The notes below the pieces were generated by a model that was not told where the DNA came from, did not search any database, and saw only the letters and a list, made by a program, of their open reading frames with translations. 18,856 nucleotides of DNA from NCBI GenBank assembly GCA_964386235.1, contig CAYLSH010000036.1, positions 1 through 18,856 on the forward strand, read 5' to 3'. The translations under genes were made by a program, and so were the position numbers. Positions 1 to 5,901 of this stretch are shown here, piece by piece; the stretch's first letter is position 1, and the number at the start of each line of letters is the position of its first letter. Origin of the DNA: RGIG8767 sp964386235 (GTDB lineage Bacteria > Bacillota > Clostridia > Lachnospirales > Lachnospiraceae).

Positions 1-96
1 GCCACCGTCGCACCTACAGCCACAAGCCCCATCGCCGCCGTTATCATAAACTCTCGGTTTATAAACTCTTGCCACCGACTCTCGCACCCGCTTCAA
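1..96 (-). CDS. Possible divergent small Cys/Gly-rich protein, N-terminus only (cut by window edge)
   Basis: Reading leftwards on the minus strand, a TTG at 96-94 is preceded by an AAGGA-type Shine-Dalgarno (complement of 103-111) at about 6 nt spacing. The frame stays open for 32 codons to the window edge. It begins MKRVRESVARVYKPR and turns into a Gly/Asp/Cys-rich stretch ending GACGCRCDGG. The protein is not recognised. A competing reading starts at an ATG at 47-45 in another frame and gives a hydrophobic start (MITAAMGLVAVGATV), but with only a weak GAG as ribosome site. The stretch is too short to decide between them, or to exclude that neither is real. The preference for the TTG frame rests only on the ribosome binding site. 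Confidence 0.3.
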   Translation of the reverse strand, partial: MKRVRESVARVYKPRVYDNGGDGACGCRCDGG

Positions 97-125
97 AAAA
101 ATTCCTTTCCCACAGGGGCATTGTC

Positions 126-134
126 TGATATAAT
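126..134 (+). promoter_or_regulatory. Extended -10 promoter for the pnp operon
   Basis: TGA followed by a perfect TATAAT at 129-134 forms an extended -10 element. No good -35 is visible at the proper distance (TTTCCC at 106-111). The predicted transcript starts near 141 and has a leader of under 60 nt, too short for a purine riboswitch. Confidence 0.5.
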
Positions 135-198
135 TTCAGTAGGTTTTTTAGCGGCAGCAAAAAGGTGCCGGTATTTTAGAAAGAAAAGGAGAAGGCGT

Positions 199-1020
199 AT
201 GAATCCAGTATATGAGAAACTGCAGGGATGTTTAAAAAGTGTAAGGGAAAAGACGGACTTCGTGCCGAAGGTAGCCATTGTATTGGGCTCCGGGCTTGGC
301 GATTATGCAAATGATATTCGGGTGGTTGCGGAAGTGGACTACCATGATATAGAAGGGTTTCCGGTGTCTACGGTGCCGGGACATGCGGGCAAATTTATTT
401 TTGGTTATGTAAAGGATGTGCCTGTGGTGTGCATGAAAGGTCGTGTGCATTATTATGAAGGATATCCGATTGCGGACGTGGTACTGCCAACGAGACTGAT
501 GAAATTAATGGGAGCGGAGACATTGTTTTTAACCAATGCTTCCGGTGGAATCAATCCGTCTTTTACGGCGGGGGATTTTATGATGTTAACGGATCATGTT
601 TCTTTATGGGCACCCAATCCTTTGATCGGTGCCAACATCGATGAACTGGGCACACGTTTCCCGGATATGACACATGTTTATGATGTGGAGATTCAGAATA
701 TTATCCGTGAAGTGGCAGCAAAAGAGGGCATTGCCGTAAAAGAAGGTGTGTATGCACAGTTGACAGGACCTTCTTTTGAATCTCCGGCAGAGATTCAGCT
801 GCTTCACAAACTGGGCGTGGATGCTGTGGGAATGTCAACGGTGGTAGAAGCGATTGCAGCAAACCACATGGGAATGAAGATCTGTGGTATTTCCTGTGTG
901 TGCAATCTGGCAGCCGGTATGACGGACAATCCGTTAACGCATGAAGAAGTACAGCAGGCGGCAGCAGAAGCAGCGCCCAAATTCAAGAAACTGGTAACAG
1001 AGATTGTGGCTCGCCTGTAA
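199..1020 (+). CDS. punA: Purine-nucleoside phosphorylase (trimeric type)
   Basis: This cytosolic enzyme splits inosine, guanosine and their deoxy forms with phosphate to give the free base and (deoxy)ribose-1-phosphate in purine salvage. The 273-residue product has the usual length for trimeric PNPs. Visible motifs are the phosphate loop LGSGLGD (residues 29-35), GRVHYYEGY (81-89), the base-binding GPSFESPAE (190-198, Glu195), GMSTVVEA (211-218), and Asn236 in CNLAAG, which in this family goes with 6-oxopurine preference. The ATG at 199 was chosen because AAAAGGAGAA lies just upstream; the frame is open further upstream, but that part translates to an unfamily-like Arg/Lys-rich tail. It is the first gene of a close-packed run, and the next gene is a deaminase that could feed it inosine-type nucleosides. 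Confidence 0.95.
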   Translation: MNPVYEKLQGCLKSVREKTDFVPKVAIVLGSGLGDYANDIRVVAEVDYHDIEGFPVSTVPGHAGKFIFGYVKDVPVVCMKGRVHYYEGYPIADVVLPTRLMKLMGAETLFLTNASGGINPSFTAGDFMMLTDHVSLWAPNPLIGANIDELGTRFPDMTHVYDVEIQNIIREVAAKEGIAVKEGVYAQLTGPSFESPAEIQLLHKLGVDAVGMSTVVEAIAANHMGMKICGISCVCNLAAGMTDNPLTHEEVQQAAAEAAPKFKKLVTEIVARL

Positions 1021-1054
1021 TCTGCGAACCGGAAACATAGAAAAGAGGATAAGT

Positions 1055-2335
1055 ATGAATATTCGTTTTTATAATGCCAGAATCCTGACAATGGAGGACG
1101 GAAGAGAATTATTTACAGGAGAAGTGTGGGTGCAGGGCAATAAGATTTCTTATGTTGGCGATGCGAAAGAAGGAAAAGATATGCCGGCATGGGACAGGGA
1201 AGTGGATTGTGAAGGCAATGTACTGATGCCGGGATTTAAGAATGCACATACCCATTCGGCTATGACGGTGTTCCGCTCGCTTGCGGATGATCTGAATTTG
1301 CAGGATTGGCTGAATACCATGATTTTTCCAAGGGAAGCAAAGATGACGGGGGAAGATTGTTATACCCTTACCAAACTTGCAATCTTAGAGTATCTGACCA
1401 GCGGTGTGACGGCAATCGGTGATATGTACCTGACACCGGAAACAATTGCGGATGCCTGCAGTGAAATGGGAATGCGTTGTGTGCTTGTCAGTGGTCTGAA
1501 TAATTTCGGACCGGCTATGAGCGTGATGGAAGAGCGTTACAATGCCTTAAACGGAAAAGATGAACTGATCAGTTACAAGATGGGCCTACATGCGGAATAT
1601 ACCTGCTCGAAGGAATTGTTAGAAGAAGCATCCAAACTGATTCACAAATACAAAGCGCCCCTGTATGTGCACATGTCAGAAACGAAAACTGAAGTGGACG
1701 AATGCATCGGCAGATATGGCATTACACCGCCGGCATTGTTTGAACAATTGGGATTGTTTGATTTTGGCGGCATGATCTATCACGGTGTACATGTGACGGA
1801 TGAGGATATGGATATCTTAAAACGCCATAACATTCATGTGGCTTCCAATCCGGCATCCAATGCCAAATTGGCAAGCGGTATCGCACCGATTTCCAAATAT
1901 ATGGAAAAGGGTATCCCGGTTTCCATCGGAACGGATGGTGCCTCCAGCAACAACTGTCTGGATATGTTTAGGGAAATGTTTTTGATCACAGCACTTGCCA
2001 AACTGCGTGATAACGATCCGAGTGCAGTGGGTGCCATGGAAGTCTTAAAGATGGCAACGGTCAATGGTGCCGTTGGTATGCAGCTGAATGATTGTGATGT
2101 TTTAGCAGAGGGCAAACTTGCGGATATGATCATGATCGATCTTCATCAGCCGAATATGCAGCCGCTTCATAATATCTGTAAAAATATCGTATACAGTGGC
2201 AGCAAAATGAACGTAAAGATGACCATGATCAATGGTAAGATCCTGTATGAAGATGGCAGATTTAACTGTTGTGAAGATGTGGAAGCATTGTATGCAGAGT
2301 GCAATGCGATCAAAGAGCGTTTAAAAGATTGCTAA
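1055..2335 (+). CDS. mtaD: Amidohydrolase: S-adenosylhomocysteine / 5'-methylthioadenosine deaminase type
   Basis: This is a 426-residue metal-dependent deaminase of the amidohydrolase superfamily (TrzN/AtzA/MtaD branch), expected to convert SAH, methylthioadenosine or related adenosines to the inosyl forms plus ammonia. Metal and catalytic residues are in the family order: HTH (His65, His67), His179 in GLHAEYT, His206 and Glu209 in VHMSET, His243 in YHGVH, and Asp294 in IGTDG. The C-terminal GKLADMIMID and the re-formed beta-sandwich (INGKILYEDG) are typical. The ATG at 1055 follows AAAAGAGG at 1041-1048, 34 nt after the phosphorylase. That pairing suggests deamination followed by phosphorolysis, which is inference. 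The exact substrate cannot be read from sequence; guanine or other adenosine deaminase activity remains possible. Confidence 0.85.
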   Translation: MNIRFYNARILTMEDGRELFTGEVWVQGNKISYVGDAKEGKDMPAWDREVDCEGNVLMPGFKNAHTHSAMTVFRSLADDLNLQDWLNTMIFPREAKMTGEDCYTLTKLAILEYLTSGVTAIGDMYLTPETIADACSEMGMRCVLVSGLNNFGPAMSVMEERYNALNGKDELISYKMGLHAEYTCSKELLEEASKLIHKYKAPLYVHMSETKTEVDECIGRYGITPPALFEQLGLFDFGGMIYHGVHVTDEDMDILKRHNIHVASNPASNAKLASGIAPISKYMEKGIPVSIGTDGASSNNCLDMFREMFLITALAKLRDNDPSAVGAMEVLKMATVNGAVGMQLNDCDVLAEGKLADMIMIDLHQPNMQPLHNICKNIVYSGSKMNVKMTMINGKILYEDGRFNCCEDVEALYAECNAIKERLKDC

Positions 2336-2356
2336 AAGGATGGCTGGAGTGTAAAA

Positions 2357-4036
2357 GTGGCAGAATTTTTTGGATTTGCGGCAATAGCCCTGACCATTTT
2401 GCTGGTGTTTTTCATCAGTGGGATGATCAATGAAAGAAATGAACAGAAACGATATCGGGAGAAATTACAAAAAGAATACGGATTTCCCAATACAAGGGAA
2501 TACAGTGAGAAAGGTTTTGCAGGGATTTGCGGGTATTACCGTTTTCATAAGTCAGAGGACTTTCTGGATGATATCACATGGAATGATCTGAATATGGATG
2601 ATATTTACCGGCAGATGAATTATTCAAAGACATCAGCGGGAGATGAATATCTGTACTATCTGCTGAGAAATCCCAGGGTGAATTCGACTGATTGGACGGA
2701 TTTTGAAAATAAGACGGAGTATTACTGTACCCATGCGGATAAACGACTGCAACTGCAGCTTATTTTGCACAAAATGGGGTATACGGGCAAGTACAGCATT
2801 TACGATTATTTAGAGAATCTGGAAACTCTGGGAAAAAGAAGCAATACAAAGGACATTCTGGGGATTGTTGCTTTTTTGCTTGCTTTTGTATTGTGTTTTG
2901 TAAAAATAAGTGTGGGACTGCCCTGTGTATTTGTCGTCCTGATTTATAATCTGACCACGTATTTTCGCATCAAAGCACAGATTGATCCCTACATCACCTC
3001 TTTTCGCTATATTTTCCGTGTTTTAAGAGAAATCGAGGAGATTTGCAAATGCAAACATGAGGTGATCCGGGATGAAGTGGAAGAATTGGCGCAGTTATAC
3101 CATGTGTTTGACCGGTTTAGCCGATTTTCCTATCTGATCATGTCACCGGGCCGGATGAGCGGTGATGTGATGGAGATCGGCTTGGATTATATCCGAATGT
3201 TTTTTCATCTGGATATCATCAAGTTTAATTCGATGCTTTCAGAAGTCAATAAGCATAGGGATGAGATTGACAGGATGCTGTCGCTGATCGGAAAACTGGA
3301 CACGATACTGTCGGTGGGAGAATACCGGACCTATTTAAAAACATATTGTCTGCCCGATTATCAAAAGGATGCGTATGAAGCAAAGGCACTGTATCATCCT
3401 CTTTTAAAGGAGCCTGTTAAAAATGATGTTTCGGTAAAAAGAAGTGTGCTGATCACCGGATCCAATGCATCCGGTAAATCCACTTTTTTAAAAACAGTGG
3501 CAGTCAATGCGATCTTGGCACAGAGCATTCATACGGTCTGTGCGGACAGGTATTGCGCGGACTGTTTCAGGATCTTTTCTTCCATTACGCTAAAGGATAA
3601 TATTTTTGAAGGCGACAGTTATTATATGACGGAGATCAAATCCATCAAAAGGATTCTGGATGCGGCAAAGCAAAAGGAAGAGCCGGTACTTTCCTTTGTG
3701 GATGAAGTGCTGCGCGGTACCAATACCACGGAACGTATTGCGGCTTCCGGTATTATTTTGCAACAGTTATCCAAAAGCCGTGGATTTTGTTTTGCGGCCA
3801 CACATGATCTGGAACTGACACAGATTTTAAGTCATTATTTTGATAATGTGCATTTTGAAGAAAACATTAAAGAGGGAGATATTGTATTTCCCTATCGTTT
3901 ACAGAATGGTCCTGCCACAACCAGAAATGCCATTGCCCTGTTAAAAATCATGGGATATGACAGTGACATTACCCAAAAAGCACAGGATCAGGCAGAACAT
4001 TTTGAAATTAACAAAAAATGGGAGGTACTTTCTTGA
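2357..4036 (+). CDS. Membrane-anchored MutS-like ATPase (MutS domain V)
   Basis: The 559-residue protein has a C-terminal MutS-type ATPase: Walker A GSNASGKST (residues 368-376), Walker B LSFVDEVLRGT with Glu450 (about 445-455), and a switch His483 in ATHDLE. The N-terminus has a hydrophobic helix (about 4-22), and two more hydrophobic stretches lie at about 167-184 and 186-200. The mismatch-recognition and connector domains of true MutS (about 850 residues) are absent, and there is no Smr nuclease as in MutS2. Canonical mismatch repair is therefore unlikely; its substrate is unknown and it is probably tethered to the membrane. The GTG start at 2357 follows GGAG at 2346-2349, 21 nt after the deaminase. 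Its stop codon overlaps the TTG start of the RNase H gene, so the two are probably translationally coupled. The family call is firm, the function is not. Confidence 0.85.
   Translation: MAEFFGFAAIALTILLVFFISGMINERNEQKRYREKLQKEYGFPNTREYSEKGFAGICGYYRFHKSEDFLDDITWNDLNMDDIYRQMNYSKTSAGDEYLYYLLRNPRVNSTDWTDFENKTEYYCTHADKRLQLQLILHKMGYTGKYSIYDYLENLETLGKRSNTKDILGIVAFLLAFVLCFVKISVGLPCVFVVLIYNLTTYFRIKAQIDPYITSFRYIFRVLREIEEICKCKHEVIRDEVEELAQLYHVFDRFSRFSYLIMSPGRMSGDVMEIGLDYIRMFFHLDIIKFNSMLSEVNKHRDEIDRMLSLIGKLDTILSVGEYRTYLKTYCLPDYQKDAYEAKALYHPLLKEPVKNDVSVKRSVLITGSNASGKSTFLKTVAVNAILAQSIHTVCADRYCADCFRIFSSITLKDNIFEGDSYYMTEIKSIKRILDAAKQKEEPVLSFVDEVLRGTNTTERIAASGIILQQLSKSRGFCFAATHDLELTQILSHYFDNVHFEENIKEGDIVFPYRLQNGPATTRNAIALLKIMGYDSDITQKAQDQAEHFEINKKWEVLS
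4021..4025 (+). promoter_or_regulatory. Ribosome binding site that fixes the rnhA start
   Basis: A perfect GGAGG lies inside the last codons of the MutS-like gene, 7 nt before TTG 4033. The in-frame ATG at 4018 sits upstream of this site and has only A-rich sequence before it. TTG 4033 is therefore the better start. Confidence 0.75.
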
Positions 4037-4509
4037 ACGTAACATTGTATAGTGACGGTTCGGCAAGGGGAAACCCAAACGGACCGGGCGGATATGGCTG
4101 TATCCTTCATTTTATAGACGGAAAGGGCACACTTCACACAAGGGAGTTCAGTGCCGGATATGAGAAAACGACCAACAACCGCATGGAACTTTTGGGAGTC
4201 ATTACGGGGCTGGAAGCACTGACAAAACCATGCCGGGTAGAGGTGGTCACGGATTCCAAATATGTATCCGATGCCTTCAATGCCCACTGGATTGAATCCT
4301 GGATAAAAAAAGGCTGGAAACGCGGCAAAAACGAAGAAGTAAAAAATGTGGATCTGTGGAAGAGGCTGTTAGCGGCAATGGAACCGCATCAGGTTACTTT
4401 TACATGGGTAAAAGGACATGCGGGGCACCCGGAGAATGAGCGTTGTGATAAACTGGCAACAACAGCAGCGGATGGGGAACAGTTGTTAAACGATCCCGGC
4501 GTTTTGTGA
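4033..4509 (+). CDS. rnhA: Ribonuclease HI
   Basis: This endonuclease cuts the RNA strand of RNA-DNA hybrids. With the TTG start the 158-residue protein begins MNVTLYSDGS and matches the usual RNase HI length of about 155. The complete active site is visible: Asp8 (YSDGSARGNPNG), Glu52 (NNRMELLG), Asp74 (VTDSKYV), His129 (WVKGHAGHPEN) and Asp139 (CDKLA). The Trp/Lys-rich handle (WIKKGWKRGKN, about 90-100) is the basic substrate-binding protrusion. The start codon overlaps the preceding stop as TTGA, implying coupling to the MutS-like gene. An alternative ATG at 4018 would add five residues but lacks a ribosome site. No convincing terminator follows; the next promoter begins right after the stop codon. 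Confidence 0.93.
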   Translation: MNVTLYSDGSARGNPNGPGGYGCILHFIDGKGTLHTREFSAGYEKTTNNRMELLGVITGLEALTKPCRVEVVTDSKYVSDAFNAHWIESWIKKGWKRGKNEEVKNVDLWKRLLAAMEPHQVTFTWVKGHAGHPENERCDKLATTAADGEQLLNDPGVL

Positions 4510-4510
4510 C

Positions 4511-4539
4511 TTGACGCTTATTTTTACTTGGATTATGAT
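4511..4539 (+). promoter_or_regulatory. Sigma-A-type promoter for small membrane protein and WYL regulator
   Basis: TTGACG (4511-4516), a 17-nt spacer and TATGAT (4534-4539) match the housekeeping consensus at ten of twelve positions. The expected start is near 4546, about 40 nt before the ATG at 4588. Confidence 0.65.
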
Positions 4540-4587
4540 AAAAATAGTTTTGAGGCTATTATAAACTGACAAAGAGAGGATGGAAAC

Positions 4588-4755
4588 ATGACCAATTTAG
4601 GTTTATTTATGGCAACTTTTGGAGCCTATCTGATTTTATTTTTAGTATTTTCAGGTTGTGCTTTTGCGGCCGTTATGGTAGGCATTGCACTTCGTAAGAA
4701 AAAGAATGCAAAGGACGTGGCAGTAGATGGCGAAGTCACAGAATCAGAAGCTTAA
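4588..4755 (+). CDS. Small membrane protein, 55 residues
   Basis: A short gene with a strong ribosome site (GAGAGGA, 4574-4580, 7 nt before the ATG) and its own promoter. The product has a single hydrophobic segment from about residue 4 to 35, including AYLILFLVFSG, then a basic stop-transfer patch (LRKKKN) and an acidic C-terminus (GEVTESEA). This predicts one membrane helix with a cytosolic tail by the positive-inside rule. I do not recognise a specific family. Its last 29 bases overlap the start of the downstream WYL regulator in another frame, which suggests translational coupling and perhaps a shared role. A Cys sits in the middle of the helix, but there is no lipobox with a preceding basic n-region. 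Confidence 0.75.
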   Translation: MTNLGLFMATFGAYLILFLVFSGCAFAAVMVGIALRKKKNAKDVAVDGEVTESEA

Positions 4756-5713
4756 ACTTTTATATTTGGTGGATATCTTAGAAAGAAAGTCGGATGAAGA
4801 ACATCCGTTATCGACAGCGCAGTTAATAGAAGAACTGGCAAAACAGGATATCATGGCAGAACGTAAGAGTATATATGATGACATTGACCAGTTGTGCCGT
4901 TTTGGATATGATATCGTGTTGAACAAATCCCGTGTAAACGGCGGGTATTACATGGCATCCAGGCGGTTTGAACTGGCGGAATTAAAGGTGCTTGTGGACT
5001 CTGTAACGGCATCGCGTTTTCTTACGCCCAAAAAGACAAGGGAACTGATTGCAAAGTTAGAACAGTTATGCAGTTCCTATGAAGAAATCCAGTTAAAACG
5101 TCAGGTATATGTCATGAACCGGGTAAAGACGGAGAATGAACAGATTTTTTACAACGTGGATCTGATTCATGCCGCCATTCACAACAACAAACAGATTTCC
5201 TTTCAGTACTATGCATGGAGCACGGAGAAAGAAATGCGCTTAAAGCGGGACGGTGACAGATATGTAGTCAGTCCGCTTGGACTGACCTGGGACGACGAGA
5301 ATTATTATCTGGTGGCGTATGAAGAGGACAAATCCTCTATCCGTCATTATCGTGTGGATAAGATGAAGTCACTTATCCAGTTATCGTCTGAAAGAACGCC
5401 GGAGAGCGGTTATCGTGATTTTGATATGGCATCCTATGCCAATAAAACCTTTGGGATGTACGGCGGTCGTTATGATACGATTACCCTATCCTTCCCGGAA
5501 TCTTTGGTGGGGGTTATGATCGACCGTTTCGGCAAAAATATCTCCCTGCGTAAAGAGGGGAGAAATCGTTACCGTGTCCGGGTGGATGTGGTGGTAAGCG
5601 GTCAGTTTTTTGGATGGCTTGCCGGTTTGGGAAAGGATGTTGCGATTCTTTCACCGGACGAAGTCAGGGGGCAGTACAAAGAATATTTAATGGATATCAT
5701 AGAACAGATATGA
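4727..5713 (+). CDS. WYL-domain transcriptional regulator (YafY/DeoR-like HTH)
   Basis: This is a 328-residue cytosolic regulator. Residues about 7-75 form a winged helix-turn-helix (KLLYLVDILERKSD, AERKSIYDDIDQL, ending in GGYYMASR). A WYL domain follows at about 140-220, with PLGLTWDDENYYLVAY (183-198) and RHYRVDKM (206-213). The C-terminal WCX-like segment contains FFGWLAGLGKDVAILSP (294-310). WYL domains are thought to sense nucleic acids or nucleotides; ligand and targets here are unknown. The ATG at 4727 lies inside the small membrane protein gene with AAGGA at 4711-4715, 11 nt upstream. A strong terminator follows 17 nt after the stop codon, so the pair forms one transcription unit. 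Confidence 0.9.
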   Translation: MAKSQNQKLKLLYLVDILERKSDEEHPLSTAQLIEELAKQDIMAERKSIYDDIDQLCRFGYDIVLNKSRVNGGYYMASRRFELAELKVLVDSVTASRFLTPKKTRELIAKLEQLCSSYEEIQLKRQVYVMNRVKTENEQIFYNVDLIHAAIHNNKQISFQYYAWSTEKEMRLKRDGDRYVVSPLGLTWDDENYYLVAYEEDKSSIRHYRVDKMKSLIQLSSERTPESGYRDFDMASYANKTFGMYGGRYDTITLSFPESLVGVMIDRFGKNISLRKEGRNRYRVRVDVVVSGQFFGWLAGLGKDVAILSPDEVRGQYKEYLMDIIEQI

Positions 5714-5730
5714 TATATGGTAAAATGTCA

Positions 5731-5767
5731 AGAATGGAGTTTTTAACAAAAACTCCATTCTTTTTTT
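5731..5767 (+). terminator. Rho-independent terminator after the WYL regulator
   Basis: A perfect 14-bp stem (5731-5744 with 5748-5761) has a 3-nt AAC loop and runs into a T-tract at 5761-5767. It closes the 4588-5713 unit before the nrdD promoter. Confidence 0.9.
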
Positions 5768-5791
5768 GGCGATTTTTTTAAAGTGTATTCA

Positions 5792-5820
5792 TTGACACAG
5801 GGTGGGGTCTCTACTATACT
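5792..5820 (+). promoter_or_regulatory. Strong sigma-A-type promoter of nrdDG-dut
   Basis: TTGACA (5792-5797), a 17-nt spacer and TATACT (5815-5820) form a near-consensus promoter. The transcript would start near 5827, giving a leader of about 75 nt that carries the putative NrdR boxes. Confidence 0.8.
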
Positions 5821-5825
5821 AAGAA

Positions 5826-5871
5826 ATACAACATATGGTAGTTGGTTGAACTTTGGTACAATATCATGTGA
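5826..5871 (+). promoter_or_regulatory. Putative tandem NrdR boxes
   Basis: Two 16-nt sites at 5826-5841 and 5856-5871 each match about 11 of 16 positions of the NrdR-box consensus as I remember it (C and G nine bases apart around an A/T core). Their centres are 30 bp apart, close to the three-helical-turn spacing usual for paired NrdR boxes. They overlap and follow the predicted transcription start, where repressor binding would block the promoter. This was matched by eye and not scored against a matrix. Confidence 0.45.
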
Positions 5872-5901
5872 ATATAGTGGTAATATGAGGGAGTTTTCAT
5901 T

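Noticed and set aside
121..198. Upstream extension of the purine nucleoside phosphorylase from a TTG at 121
   Set aside because: It overlaps the TATAAT promoter, encodes a Lys/Arg-rich tail unlike the family, and the ATG at 199 has a strong ribosome site and gives the normal length.
141..198. Purine riboswitch in front of the pnp operon
   Set aside because: The leader is under 60 nt and shows no three-way-junction pattern or terminator.
4018..4032. ATG 4018 as the RNase HI start
   Set aside because: No ribosome site precedes it; GGAGG at 4021-4025 is placed for TTG 4033, which gives the canonical N-terminus.
4540..4566. Terminator after rnhA formed by AATAG..CTATT
   Set aside because: Five A/T-rich base pairs only, inside the leader of the next transcript.
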